NCBI GenBank assembly: GCA_022826925.1
Contig: JAJDTX010000003.1
Location: 1 to 64,000, forward strand
Source: Bryobacterales bacterium
GTDB lineage: Bacteria; Acidobacteriota; Terriglobia; Bryobacterales; UBA6623
Direction: 5' to 3'
Length of the DNA: 64,000 bases
Of the stretch, positions 43,963 to 52,880 are shown in pieces. A model generated the notes under the pieces. That model was not told the origin of the DNA. It saw nothing but the letters and a program-made list of their open reading frames with translations, and made no database searches. Position 1 is the stretch's first letter; the number at the start of each line of letters is the position of its first letter. The translations under genes and the position numbers were made by a program.

Positions 43963-44881
43963 GTATGTCCTCGATCGCCGGCGCGAGCAGCGGCGACGGA
44001 TCCGCCGCGCCGTGGAGCATGCACTCCGCCACCCAGCCCAAGGCCAGAAGGGCCACTGCGCCGCTTCCCAAGGCGACGGCCACGGCTGCGGCCGCCCACG
44101 ACGCGGTGGGGTGAAGCCACGGCGACAAGGCCAGGCCGAGCAATCCCGCTCCAGCTAGGCCGCAGCACAGGGCCAGATATCCGAACGCGTGTGCCGGACG
44201 GTCGTGAAACCGAGTTCTCAGCAGCACCGTACCCAGATCGACGAAGCCCTTGGCCAGGCGGCTCAGGCCGTACTTCGAGCGGCCGTAGCGACGCGCTCGG
44301 TGGCGCACGACGATCTCGGTGACGCGGTAGCCTAGGTGCGCGGCAAAGACGGGGATGAAACGGTGCTGGTCCCCGTAGATCCTCAGGCTCTTGACCACTT
44401 CCGCCCGGTAGCACTTGAATCCGCAGTTCATGTCATGGAGCCCGAGACCCGTGGCGCGGCGCATCACGTAATTGAAGAGGCGCGAAGCGACGACCTTGTG
44501 AAGGGGGTCGTGGCGTACTTTCTTCCAGCCCGAGACCAAGTCATAGCCCTCGGCGAGCTTCGAGCGAAAGGCCGGGATTTCGGCCGGGTCATCCTGCAGG
44601 TCACCGTCCATCGTGAAGACAACCGGCGCTGTGCAGCGCGCGAAGCCCGCCATCAGCGCGGCGGACTTGCCGGCGTGGGCGCGGAACTTGACCAGACGAA
44701 TGCGCCCGGGGGAGTGCAGCGCCGTCAAGCGCTGCCAGGTGTTGTCGGTGCTGCCATCGTCGACGAACAAGATTTCGTGGTCTTCTGGCAGCGCGGCTTG
44801 CAGCTGCCGCGCCAGTTCCTCGACGGATTCCTCTTCGTTGCGGACGGGAATCACCACCGAGATTTCAGGATTGGCGGGCAT
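43955..44881 (-). CDS. Polyprenol-phosphate-type family 2 glycosyltransferase
   Basis: 308 residues from the ATG at 44881; the ATG at 44902 lies inside a TATGAT hexamer that looks like the -10, so the later start is preferred. GT-A motifs: SVVIPVRNEEESVEELARQL, EILFVDDGSTDNTWQRL, VVFTMDGDLQDDPAEIPAF, DLVSGWKKVRHDP and the YGRSKYGLSRLAKGFVDL segment. Two C-terminal membrane helices. Enzymes of this type move a sugar from a nucleotide donor to a polyprenyl phosphate. Coupled to the UPF0104 gene. Confidence 0.88.
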   Translation of the reverse strand: MPANPEISVVIPVRNEEESVEELARQLQAALPEDHEILFVDDGSTDNTWQRLTALHSPGRIRLVKFRAHAGKSAALMAGFARCTAPVVFTMDGDLQDDPAEIPAFRSKLAEGYDLVSGWKKVRHDPLHKVVASRLFNYVMRRATGLGLHDMNCGFKCYRAEVVKSLRIYGDQHRFIPVFAAHLGYRVTEIVVRHRARRYGRSKYGLSRLAKGFVDLGTVLLRTRFHDRPAHAFGYLALCCGLAGAGLLGLALSPWLHPTASWAAAAVAVALGSGAVALLALGWVAECMLHGAADPSPLLAPAIEDIRD

Positions 44882-45124
44882 GGTCGGCGAATGGCCGATC
44901 ATAGCGAGTCGGACCAGCGGCGGGCAAGATCATGAGCGAACCGCGCGATGGCGAGTTGGCTCGCACAGAGGCCCGCGCCGCCTCCCGCGAAGTGCCCGAG
45001 ACGGTACGTTTGCGTCGCGAGTTCACTCGGGTGGATGCCGCGCCGCTTGCTGGCTGCGCCGATATTGCCGGCGGGTGATTTGACATTGCATGACCGAATC
45101 AGCGAGCGTGAAGCGTAGGCAACC

Positions 45125-45556
45125 ATGGCACTGAAGCGCATTTCACCGGACGAGGCCCGCGACCTGCTGGAGTCGGAGGAGGGCTACGTCTACTTGGACG
45201 TGCGCTCGATCCCGGAATTCGAGCAAGGACACGCGCCCGGAGCCAAGAACATCCCGCTACTGCATCGGACCGCGATGGGCATGCAGCCGAACGAGGAATT
45301 CGTCGACGTCTGCGAGCGGGCGCTGGGCAAGGATGCCAAGATCATCACTGCTTGCCTGAAGGGCGGGCGATCGATGCGTGCCGCGCAAGTACTGCAGGCG
45401 AACGGTTTTACCGATGTCGTCGATATGCGCGGCGGATTCGATGGCGAATCCAATCCTATGGGGCAGATCGTTTACGACGGCTGGGCTCGGCGCGGGCTGC
45501 CGGTCACGACCGAGGCGACGGACGACGAGACCTACTCAGGGCTTTCCAAGCGCTGA
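45125..45556 (+). CDS. Rhodanese-like domain protein
   Basis: 143 residues, one rhodanese domain: VYLDVRSIPEFEQGHAPGAK, NIPLLHR and the active-site loop ACLKGGRSMRAAQVL with a Cys in the catalytic place (CxxGxRS). A longer C-terminus (GGFDGESNPMGQIVYDGW) resembles plant sulfurtransferase-like proteins. Sulfur carrier or transferase is likely, acceptor unknown. The 243 bp before it hold a TTGACA at 45080-45085 without a matching -10, and a 48-codon frame (44932-45078) that I do not call. Confidence 0.88.
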   Translation: MALKRISPDEARDLLESEEGYVYLDVRSIPEFEQGHAPGAKNIPLLHRTAMGMQPNEEFVDVCERALGKDAKIITACLKGGRSMRAAQVLQANGFTDVVDMRGGFDGESNPMGQIVYDGWARRGLPVTTEATDDETYSGLSKR

Positions 45557-45571
45557 GAGTCGCCGCTTAGC

Positions 45572-46276
45572 TCACCAGTCGAAGGCCGCGCCCGGCTCCA
45601 GCTCGCGCACCTCCACGCCGGACTCGGCGCCTAGTTCCTCCCGGAGCTTGGCCGCGGTCCCGGTCAGCAGCGGAAACGTTTTGTAGTGGATGGGGATGAC
45701 TAGCTTCGGCTGCAGGAATTCGCAGGCCAAGGCTGCTTCCTTGGGTCCCATGGTGAACAGGTCGCCGATGGGAAGCATGGCCAGTTCGGGCTCGTAGAGG
45801 CGCCGGATCAGGCTCATGTCGCTGAAGACGTTGGTATCGCCGGCATGATAGAACGCGCGGCCGTCGGGCTGGCGGACGACTAGGCCGGCAGGCTCGCCGG
45901 CATAGATGATCCTGCCGTCCTCTAGGATCGAGCTGCTGTGCTGGGCTTGCGTCATCGAGATCCGCACGCCCTTGCTGTGGTAGCAGCCGCCCTTGTTCAT
46001 GCCGACCACGTTCGGAATGTCCTTCGAGCCCAGCCACATCGAAATCTCGGCGTTGCAAACGATCTCGGGCTCGAACCTCTCGACCAGCGCCCGCAGATCT
46101 CCCAGGTCCAGGTGGTCGAAGTGGCCGTGAGTGATCAGCACGAGGTCGACCGGCGCGACGTCGTAGCCGGACGGGAAAGCGGGGTTGCCTTTCAGCCAAG
46201 GATCGATCAGGATCGCCGGGCCGTCCGCGACCCTGACATGAACGGTCGAGTGGCCTAGCCAAGTAAAGCTTGTCAT
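45572..46276 (-). CDS. UPF0173 metallo-beta-lactamase-fold hydrolase
   Basis: 234 residues from the ATG at 46276; the longer frame adds an unrelated N-terminus. Metal site: LITHGHFDHLDLGDL (HxHxDH), FYHAGDTNVFSDM and VIPIHYKTFPLLTG. Start TWLGHSTVHVRVADG is standard for UPF0173. Members of this family are cytoplasmic hydrolases related to UlaG lactonase; natural substrates are mostly unknown. Convergent with the rhodanese gene, 15 bp apart. Confidence 0.9.
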   Translation of the reverse strand: MTSFTWLGHSTVHVRVADGPAILIDPWLKGNPAFPSGYDVAPVDLVLITHGHFDHLDLGDLRALVERFEPEIVCNAEISMWLGSKDIPNVVGMNKGGCYHSKGVRISMTQAQHSSSILEDGRIIYAGEPAGLVVRQPDGRAFYHAGDTNVFSDMSLIRRLYEPELAMLPIGDLFTMGPKEAALACEFLQPKLVIPIHYKTFPLLTGTAAKLREELGAESGVEVRELEPGAAFDW

Positions 46277-46316
46277 TGACGATGTGCCCGGCGTCTGTGG
46301 GCGTTGCCCGATCTTA

Positions 46317-46793
46317 TCACTCGTTGCGGGCCCGTCTGCGCGACGGGGCTTGACGCATGGCGCGACCGGACTCGGTCGCATGTCCGAGCGGCTTGCGCGG
46401 AGTGGCGCTGGGGGCGAGCCTCTGGATCGTGCCCGCCAGATCGTGCTGCTCGCGCGGCCCCTTTTCGAGCACGACATCCGCTCCCGTGGACTCCGAGGTC
46501 AGCGCGAAGGTCCGGACGTGGCCGGAAAGGATCACAACCGGCACGTCCGGGGCCAGCTCCCGGAGCCGCCGGACGACCTCGTCGCCCCGCATGCCGGGCA
46601 TCCGATAGTCCGTGACGACGACGCTGAAGGGGGCCTCCTCGGCACATGCCTGAAAGCGCTCCAAGCCGGCCGCGCCGCTCTCTGAGACTTCGACCTCGTA
46701 CCCCAGATCCGCCAGGATCGCCCGGCGCACGCGCGACCCGAAGCGATTGTCGTCGATGAGCAAGACCTTCGGGCGGTCGGGGACGCGAGCCAT
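46317..46793 (-). CDS. Stand-alone response regulator receiver protein
   Basis: 158 residues. The receiver domain has the acidic pair D14-D15 (VLLIDDNRFGSRVRR), phosphoacceptor D62 (VVVTDYRMPGMRGDEVV), the Ser of VVILSGHVR and the Lys of VVLEKGP. There is no output domain, only about 35 basic residues. A histidine kinase gene is not adjacent. TATAGT on the minus strand (46808 to 46803) ends 9 bp before the ATG and no RBS is seen, suggesting a leaderless transcript. Confidence 0.88.
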   Translation of the reverse strand: MARVPDRPKVLLIDDNRFGSRVRRAILADLGYEVEVSESGAAGLERFQACAEEAPFSVVVTDYRMPGMRGDEVVRRLRELAPDVPVVILSGHVRTFALTSESTGADVVLEKGPREQHDLAGTIQRLAPSATPRKPLGHATESGRAMRQAPSRRRARNE

Positions 46794-46909
46794 AATTCGG
46801 AGACTATAGCAGACGCTAAGAGAAGAGCCTCAGCACGCCCGCGAAGGTCGGAGACGATGGGAGGCGACGTACGCCGGAGGTCGAACTTCTGGGCCGCGGT
46901 TGGAGGTGC

Positions 46910-48076
46910 CTATTCCACCTCGCGAGGCGCCGTGTAGCCCTTGCGCGCGACGATGTCGTACTTGATGCGCTTGTTCTTCTTGCCGGTGATTCGCAGCTCT
47001 TTGTTGGTGTTGGGATCCACCAGGCGCACGGTAATCTTGCGGAATGTGCCGTCACGCTTGGTGTTGGAGGGCTGGTAGACCGCCGTGTACTGGTTGCGCA
47101 TCAGGTAGTTCAGGCTCTGAAAGATCGTCGGGAACTCCCCGTAGAAGCGCGGGAAGAACGAGAAGCCGCCCGTTTCCCTGGTGAACGTGCGCAGCTGGTT
47201 GTCCGCTTGCAGCCAGCCGATGCGGGTCGCACCCCCGACATAGCCGTAGGAATCCAGCATCTCCTTGAGCATCTGGCCCAAGCCGATGGCGTGTACCGTG
47301 ACGCCGGCCTCCTGCACGATCTTGCGGGCTTGCGAGAAGTTCAGCCGGCTGAAGGTGTCCTCGCCGCTCGAGAGCAGGACGACAGCTTTTCGCCCTTCGA
47401 TCTCGGACATGCGCTGGACAGTGTCGGTCAGCGCGTCGAAGAGGTTGGACTCGCGGTAAGCCGCGATGCGGAGCCGCTGCAGGGCGTTGTTGATCTCCCG
47501 CCGGTCTTGGGTGAAGTCGGCCAGGATTTCCGGCCGCAGGTCGTAGGCGATCACCGCGACCCAGTCTTCCGGGCGCAGCGTCTGGACAAAGCCGTAGGTC
47601 GCGGTGAGCGTCTGGTACCAAGTCTCGCTCCAGTAGCTCTGCCAGCGATTGCTGAACTCGATCAGCAGCGCCACCGTGGCAGGGGCTTGGGTCTGCCCCA
47701 CGCTAATGATCTTCTGAGGGACGCCGTCCTCCAAGATTTGGAAGTTGCCGGGCGGGATGCTGGGGATGAACTGCCCCTTGTTGTCCAGCACCGCGATATC
47801 CACGGTGACCACGTTGGTGTCGGCAGTGAACAGGGGCTGCTGCTCCGGCGTCCGCTGCGGCGCGCGGGTTTCCACGCGCGGTATATCCGAGGGCGCATCG
47901 GGGGGCGACCCCGGCCCGGGGAGGGTCCCGGGCCTGCGCGGGGCGTCGGTCCGCGGCCTCCGCGGCTGGTCGCCGATCGGGCCTTGGGCCTGCAGCGTGG
48001 CAACGGCCGGTGCCAGCAACGCCAGAGTGCCGAGCAGCGCGACCGCCTTGAGTAAGTAGAGCTTGCGATGCCGCAT
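46910..48076 (-). CDS. Secreted VWFA-related protein of acidobacterial type
   Basis: 388 residues from the ATG at 48076, where AGGGA gives an RBS and a signal sequence begins (LLKAVALLGTLALLAPAVAT). A Pro/Arg-rich stretch covers residues 30-75. The domain starts TNVVTVDIAVLDNKGQFIPS, then GNFQILEDGVPQKI, VALLIEFSNRWQSYWSE, DWVAVIAYDLRPEILADFTQ, ALTDTVQRMSEIEGRKAVVL and LSSGEDTFSRLNFSQARKIV: the VWFA-related acidobacterial family. The MIDAS triad is altered: LIEFSNR instead of DxSxS. Function unknown. Confidence 0.85.
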   Translation of the reverse strand: MRHRKLYLLKAVALLGTLALLAPAVATLQAQGPIGDQPRRPRTDAPRRPGTLPGPGSPPDAPSDIPRVETRAPQRTPEQQPLFTADTNVVTVDIAVLDNKGQFIPSIPPGNFQILEDGVPQKIISVGQTQAPATVALLIEFSNRWQSYWSETWYQTLTATYGFVQTLRPEDWVAVIAYDLRPEILADFTQDRREINNALQRLRIAAYRESNLFDALTDTVQRMSEIEGRKAVVLLSSGEDTFSRLNFSQARKIVQEAGVTVHAIGLGQMLKEMLDSYGYVGGATRIGWLQADNQLRTFTRETGGFSFFPRFYGEFPTIFQSLNYLMRNQYTAVYQPSNTKRDGTFRKITVRLVDPNTNKELRITGKKNKRIKYDIVARKGYTAPREVE

Positions 48077-48419
48077 CGTTGTATTCCCTGATCTGCTGGT
48101 GCGCCGGCTCATTATCTTCGACGAGCCGGACAAACTAATGGTAACTCCCATTGCCGCGCAAGTCCGGGTGCCGAGCTTCCGACAGGGCACTTTTTGCCGA
48201 TATGAATTGCAGCGATGGCCGAACAGGACCTGTGATCGGCGGCGGTCACATCGCGCAGGCGTTCTGAGAGCGTTGCCCGCATGACCGCGGCATTCAGTCC
48301 TCTGGCAGGATCGTGCTGCGCCGCCGGCGCAGGCCAAGGAGCGCCCGAGCGCGACGTCAGTTTGGTGCGACTGCTGCGGCTAGCAGGACCGGCGGCAGTT
48401 TCCCCTGCGGTGCCGCGAT
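48077..48419. other. 343-bp intergenic region upstream of the VWFA gene
   Basis: No convincing gene. A 73-codon plus-strand frame at 48063-48284 overlaps the VWFA start and has no RBS or homology that I recognise. On the minus strand GATAAT (48116 to 48111) is a candidate -10 for the VWFA gene. The part 48240-48419 shows nothing I can name. Confidence 0.4.
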
Positions 48420-48788
48420 TCAGTTCTCGGGCTTGAGCTTGAAATTGTAGATCAGCTCGTTGCGGCTGTCAAAACTCGACACTGTGCGCGTCCTGCTTTG
48501 CCTGCCTTCGGCCAGCGCCTTGAGTTCGTAGTCCACGTTCAGGTCGAGGCCGTGAAAGTAGTAGTCGCCGTTGTCGTTGGTGTGAAACGATTTCACTTCC
48601 AGCGTGCGCGTGTGCTTCAGCTGCACGATGCCGCGGATGCCCTCCTCGTGTTCGTCAGTGACCTGGCCCTTGACCGAGCGGGTCGGGTCCACTTTCTTCT
48701 TTTTCTTGAATCCCGTGAACTGGGCATGGGCGAGCGGGACCACCGAGACAGTGCCCAGCAACAGCAGGCTGCGGCGTGTGCGTTGCAT
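48420..48788 (-). CDS. Small secreted carboxypeptidase-regulatory-like protein
   Basis: 122 residues from the ATG at 48788 with a signal peptide (RRSLLLLGTVSVVPLAHA). A Lys patch (FKKKKKVD) precedes a beta-sandwich of the CarboxypepD_reg type: SVKGQVTDEHEEGIRGIVQL, SFHTNDNGDYYFHGLDLNVD. It resembles the next gene upstream in organisation, so the two probably arose by duplication or serve together. Function unknown. Confidence 0.68.
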   Translation of the reverse strand: MQRTRRSLLLLGTVSVVPLAHAQFTGFKKKKKVDPTRSVKGQVTDEHEEGIRGIVQLKHTRTLEVKSFHTNDNGDYYFHGLDLNVDYELKALAEGRQSRTRTVSSFDSRNELIYNFKLKPEN

Positions 48789-48801
48789 GTCTGCCTCTAT
48801 C

Positions 48802-49203
48802 CTACTGCGAATCAGGCCGGTTTTTGGCTCTGCCGGCCTTCTTGCGCGGTTCAAGGATCAGGTTGGCGGTCGACTTCTCGATGCCGTAGACTTTCACGGT
48901 GCGTTGGCCTTGGACGAATTTCGGTGCGCTCGCCGTGACCACGTAGGTGGCGTCTCCGGCCGGCACGCGGATCCTGTACTCGCCGCGGTAGTTCGTGATC
49001 GCTCGGTACTTCTTCCTTGGCTTGGCCTCGTTGTAGGCGACGACGCGCGCCCCTTCCAAAGCGAGGTACGAACCTCGGAAGACCGTGCCGAACAGCAGGG
49101 CTTGCTCTGGAGGGCGCTTTTGCGCGATCGCTGTTTCGCCCAGCGTGGCGAGTGCGGCCAGGGCGGCGGCCAAGCATGCTCGGCGGCGTGTGTCGACGGA
49201 CAT
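48802..49203 (-). CDS. Small secreted carboxypeptidase-regulatory-like protein
   Basis: 133 residues from the ATG at 49203, with GAGGTGAGC upstream. Signal peptide (RACLAAALAALATLGETAIA) then a beta-sandwich domain: LLFGTVFRGSYLALEGARVV, NYRGEYRIRVPAGDATYVVT. The basic C-terminus ends RKKAGRAKNRPDSQ. It lies 13 bp upstream of the similar small gene on the same strand. Such domains often present peptides or bind surfaces; no role can be assigned. Confidence 0.68.
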   Translation of the reverse strand: MSVDTRRRACLAAALAALATLGETAIAQKRPPEQALLFGTVFRGSYLALEGARVVAYNEAKPRKKYRAITNYRGEYRIRVPAGDATYVVTASAPKFVQGQRTVKVYGIEKSTANLILEPRKKAGRAKNRPDSQ

Positions 49204-49289
49204 GCTCACCTCATGCTCGCGCGACATGTTTCCACGACGGCCGGGGCCGTGCGGCCGGCCGGTCTGGCGGCGCGGTGTCCCCGTTCGCT

Positions 49290-49544
49290 TCAGACAGCGG
49301 TCTTGCGCCCGTACTTCTTGTTGAAGCGCTCGATCCGGCCCTCGGAGTCGACGAGCTTGCGCTTGCCCGTGTAGAAGGGATGGGAATGCGAAGAGATCGC
49401 CAGGTCGTAAAGAGGGTACTCCTTGCCGTCAATCGTGGTGGTCTTGTCGGTCTTGGCCGTCGAGCGGGTAATCCACTCGGTGTTGGTGGTAACGTCGCGG
49501 AAGACGACCTCTCTGTAGTCCTCGGGATGGATGCCTGGTTTCAT
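49290..49544 (-). CDS. rpmE2: 50S ribosomal protein L31 type B
   Basis: 84 residues. It starts [20 protein letters not shown] and contains [20 protein letters not shown], the type B form without the CxxC zinc site. In other bacteria type B replaces the zinc form under zinc limitation; here it may be the only copy, which cannot be seen from one window. No RBS. TATAGT on the minus strand (49633 to 49628) could be its -10, giving a leader of about 75 nt. Confidence 0.93.
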   Translation of the reverse strand: MKPGIHPEDYREVVFRDVTTNTEWITRSTAKTDKTTTIDGKEYPLYDLAISSHSHPFYTGKRKLVDSEGRIERFNKKYGRKTAV

Positions 49545-49741
49545 CGGGGTGTCCGCTGCGGGCGATCGCGGGCCGGTGCCTCGGCGCTGGTGGCAAAGAG
49601 CGATCCGTCCGGTGCCCGTATGACTTCACTATAGCGGAACGCGTGGTCGCCCGGCCAGCCTGCCCGTACCCTCAGCTTCAAGTTTGATTCCGGTTGCCTG
49701 CTGCTGGGTCGATCGCTCCACGCACAGCCGCTCCCAAGCGC

Positions 49742-51571
49742 CTAGTTGGCAGGGCTCCCGGACGGAACGGAGCGATTTGAGATCAAAATCTTGCCGCCGG
49801 CAGCGGCCAGAGTATGCAACCGACCTGCCCCTAGCAGTCGCTTGAAGCGGTCGCGATCCTCTTCGTATGCCGCGAGATACACGGGCCGTTGCTGAGCCCA
49901 GAGGCCGGGCAGGTCCGAGTCGGCGAGGAATACGTCAGGCGCCCCGGGCGCGTTGGAGCCGTATTCGATGTTGTTCTTGCGTCCGTTGAGCAGCAAGACC
50001 GGCTGATTGGTGTAGTAGGCCAGCGAGGAGAATGCGTAGTACTCGCGATCCAGGATCAGCTGCCCCGGAGGAGAGCGCAGGTAGGCGTTGGCCAGCGGCC
50101 GGGATGACAGGTATGGGTCGAACGCTCCCATGGCCCAATGAGCAGCGTGCAAGAACAGCAAGGCGGCGCATGCCAAGGCGGCAGGCGCCCAGCTCTGTCG
50201 CAGCAGCCAGCCCCCGAGCGCTCCGATGGCCAGCGCGAGCGCTGCGAGCGCGAGCGGCCCGCGCAAGTAGGCGAACGCGGCGAGCGTTAGGTCGTGGAAA
50301 TGCCCCAGAGCCAGCGTGTAAGCTTCCGGGTTGCTGGTCAGAGCGGAGGCAATGTCGCCCTCGGCCGGAAGACTCCGGACCGCGACGAGTAGCGCCAGCG
50401 CGGCTGCCGACGCACACCCGAAGACTGTTGCCGCGGCGCGAGTACACCATCGCAGGAGCGGGGCGGACGAACTGGCTGCGCTGGCAAACAGCAGCGCGGC
50501 GGGCGCGTAGGCGGGCAAGGTGTAGTACTCCTGGGTGGTCGAGCCGGAGAAGAACAGCAGCGTGAAGCCGCAAGCGCACAGCATGAGCGAGTGCGTTCGA
50601 CGCTTGCGGTCAGCTGTGCCGAGGCCGAGCTTGCGCAATCCCACGAGCAGGCCGCTCCAGGGGAACAGCCAAACGATGTGCCCCAACCACAGCCACGCGA
50701 CGTTCACGCGGTTGTAGTCGGCCGGGTAGCGCAGCCCTAGGTAGCGCAGCAGGTGCTCGTTGATGAAGTAGCGCCAGAAGAAGCCCCTGTACATTCCCGG
50801 CCCGCTGTCCAGCGCGAGCTCGAACAGCGGAGGGTGGCGCAGGATCGCGAGCACGTGCCATGGCGAGGCGACCAGCAGCGCGATTGCGAAGGCGCCGGGC
50901 AGGCCGAGCCGGCGCCACGCATCGCCCGAGCGCCATTTGCCGACCGCCAGCATATAGAGCGCGATGGCGCCCACCGGGAGCGCCACTGCCACCAGACCCT
51001 TGAACAGCAGTCCGACACCCAGTGCCGCGCCGGCCCGGCGCATGTGGGCTCGCGCCTGTCGCAGCGAGCCCTCTTGCGAGCGCAGGAAACACGCGAGCAC
51101 GAAGAGCGTCGTGCAAGCCACGTACACGTCGGGAATCCGCACCCTGGTGAACAAGAACAGCCCGCAACACGTGGCCAGGCCGATGCCGGCGTAGAGTCCG
51201 CCCAGCTCGCCGAGCGACCAGCGCCCGAAACGCCAGGCAAGCCAGCACAGCAGCATGGCTGCTAGAGCCGCGGGCAGGCGGGCCGCCCAGTCGTGCACGC
51301 CGAACACCGCGAATGACAGCGCGATCGCCCACACCTGGCCCGGCGGCTTGTCGAAGTACGGCACTCCGTTGAGACGTGCGGTGACCCAGTCCCCGGACTC
51401 CAGCATGTCGCGCGCGATCTGGGCGTAGGCGGAGTCCACGTCGTCGAGCAGGGACGGAGGGCTCGAGATCGTGCCTAGGAAGGCGATCCCGGCGACCGCC
51501 ACGACGAGCCAGCCGTGAATCCGGGCGCTAGGCAGCCGGCCGCAGAATGCGCCAAGCCTGAAACCCGTCAC
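49742..51571 (-). CDS. GT-C family 39/83-type membrane glycosyltransferase (ArnT-like)
   Basis: 609 residues from GTG 51571, which lies within the end of rsmB (44-bp overlap); the open frame runs further but those residues are rsmB in another frame. About eleven membrane segments. Early extracytoplasmic motif LLDDVDSAYAQIARDMLESG with the acidic catalytic pair of GT-C enzymes, then VPYFDKPPGQVWAIALSFAV. The C-terminus is a soluble extracytoplasmic part. Relatives move sugars from polyprenyl phosphate to lipid A or protein. Acceptor unknown. Confidence 0.8.
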   Translation of the reverse strand: MTGFRLGAFCGRLPSARIHGWLVVAVAGIAFLGTISSPPSLLDDVDSAYAQIARDMLESGDWVTARLNGVPYFDKPPGQVWAIALSFAVFGVHDWAARLPAALAAMLLCWLAWRFGRWSLGELGGLYAGIGLATCCGLFLFTRVRIPDVYVACTTLFVLACFLRSQEGSLRQARAHMRRAGAALGVGLLFKGLVAVALPVGAIALYMLAVGKWRSGDAWRRLGLPGAFAIALLVASPWHVLAILRHPPLFELALDSGPGMYRGFFWRYFINEHLLRYLGLRYPADYNRVNVAWLWLGHIVWLFPWSGLLVGLRKLGLGTADRKRRTHSLMLCACGFTLLFFSGSTTQEYYTLPAYAPAALLFASAASSSAPLLRWCTRAAATVFGCASAAALALLVAVRSLPAEGDIASALTSNPEAYTLALGHFHDLTLAAFAYLRGPLALAALALAIGALGGWLLRQSWAPAALACAALLFLHAAHWAMGAFDPYLSSRPLANAYLRSPPGQLILDREYYAFSSLAYYTNQPVLLLNGRKNNIEYGSNAPGAPDVFLADSDLPGLWAQQRPVYLAAYEEDRDRFKRLLGAGRLHTLAAAGGKILISNRSVPSGSPAN

Positions 51572-52757
51572 CAGGGTCCGTGCCTGGGATAGTCGACAGG
51601 GCCTGGGTGGCTTTCCAGCCTGCGCGCGCTGCGACGGCCTTAGCGACGACATGTTGGTTCTCCTCCGGTTCCAGCGAGCAGGTCGCGTAGACCAGCTGCC
51701 CGCCGGGCGCCAGCGCGTCCATGGCATTGTCCAGAATGCGCCCTTGTCGAGCGCTGAGCGAATCGAGATCGTCCGGCTGGAGGCGCCACTTGATTTCCGG
51801 ATTGCGGGCCAGTGTGCCAGTGCCGGAACATGGGGCGTCGACCAGTATGCGGTCGAATTGCCGCCGAAATGGCAGCGGGTGCTCGGCATCCAGGGCCAGC
51901 AGTTGAATCCCATGGCTGCCCAGCCTGCGCATCGAGTGCAGCCGCTTCACGCGCCGGTCGCCCGCCACCACCGCCGCGCCTTCGGCAAGCTGGCGGGACT
52001 TGCCTCCCGGGGCCGCGCAAACGTCCAGCACCAGCGAGCCCGGCGAATCTGCCAGCAACTCGGCCACGCGCTGGGAATTGATGTCTCGAAAGACGAGCGC
52101 GTCGCCGGCTGCCTGGCGGGCGGCCGGCACGCTCCCCTTCGCGAGACGATAGGCGCGGGCCAGATCAGTCGGCTCTGGCGACAGTCCCGCACTCTCCAGG
52201 CGGGACAGCACTTCAGCCGCGTCTGCCGACGGCCGCAGCCGGAAGTACGTCGCGGGCTGCTGCAGGTTGGCTTGCATAAGCGCCTCGCACGTGCCGGCAT
52301 CGAACGCTTTCTCCCAGCGTCGCAGCAGCCAGCCGGGATGGCACAGGCGCGCGGATTCGGCCGTTGGCGGAACCGGGGGCAGGTGGCGCAGGACCGCGTT
52401 TACCAGTCCCGCGGCCGATCGCTTGCGTGCTTGCCGCACTAGTTCAACGGATTGAGAGACCGCGGCATGGTCCGGAATGCCGTCCATGTGGCGCATCTGA
52501 TACGCCCCGAGCCGCAGGGCGACCAGCACTTCCGCATCCATGGTTCCGACGGACCGGCTCGTTCTGGAGGCGATCAAATGGTCGAGCTCGCCCTGCCGCC
52601 TCAGGCAGCCAAGCACCGTCTTGGTGACGAATGCCTTTGCGCGAGCGCCGACTCCCTCCAGGCGTCGTGAATGCAGCAGCTCATCTGAATAAGCCCCGTC
52701 CCGCTCTACACGCAAAAGCAGGTCGAAGGCCAGCCTCCGCGCCTCCACGACCGCCAC
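51528..52757 (-). CDS. rsmB: 16S rRNA m5C967 methyltransferase
   Basis: 409 residues from GTG 52757; an ATG at 52811 is in frame, but TATCGT ends 8 bp before the GTG and the protein then begins with the usual NusB-like domain (ARRLAFDLLLRVERDGAYSD). The catalytic domain has LVLDVCAAPGGKSRQLAEGA, ILVDAPCSGTGTLARNPEIK and LVYATCSLEPEENQHVV, with the two conserved cysteines of RNA m5C methyltransferases. Upstream neighbours are divergent. Confidence 0.93.
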   Translation of the reverse strand: MAVVEARRLAFDLLLRVERDGAYSDELLHSRRLEGVGARAKAFVTKTVLGCLRRQGELDHLIASRTSRSVGTMDAEVLVALRLGAYQMRHMDGIPDHAAVSQSVELVRQARKRSAAGLVNAVLRHLPPVPPTAESARLCHPGWLLRRWEKAFDAGTCEALMQANLQQPATYFRLRPSADAAEVLSRLESAGLSPEPTDLARAYRLAKGSVPAARQAAGDALVFRDINSQRVAELLADSPGSLVLDVCAAPGGKSRQLAEGAAVVAGDRRVKRLHSMRRLGSHGIQLLALDAEHPLPFRRQFDRILVDAPCSGTGTLARNPEIKWRLQPDDLDSLSARQGRILDNAMDALAPGGQLVYATCSLEPEENQHVVAKAVAARAGWKATQALSTIPGTDPGDGFQAWRILRPAA

Positions 52758-52798
52758 GCCTAGCCACGATAGCAGAGCCGGCCGCGGGTCCCTGGACC

Positions 52799-52826
52799 TT
52801 GGGGAACCCATGGCCCGTGCTAAAAT
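52799..52826 (+). promoter_or_regulatory. Candidate promoter of the RsbW/STAS/Mla operon
   Basis: TTGGGG at 52799-52804 and TAAAAT at 52821-52826 with a 16-bp spacer, 54 bp before the first start codon. The spacing and the -10 are reasonable for a housekeeping promoter; the -35 is poor. Confidence 0.35.
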
Positions 52827-52880
52827 CCGCCACGCCGGTCGGGGCTTCCTAAGGCTTCCAGACGTCCGGCGGGGCCAGCC

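Noticed and set aside
44932-45078. Possible 48-codon plus-strand gene between the glycosyltransferase and the rhodanese
   Set aside because: No ribosome-binding site, no recognisable motif and Arg/Ala-rich composition expected of random GC-rich sequence.
45080-45108. Promoter of the rhodanese gene based on TTGACA at 45080
   Set aside because: The -35 is perfect but the place for a -10 17 bp on reads CGAGCG, so I do not call it.
48063-48284. 73-codon plus-strand frame upstream of the VWFA gene
   Set aside because: It overlaps the VWFA start codon on the other strand and has no RBS or family resemblance.
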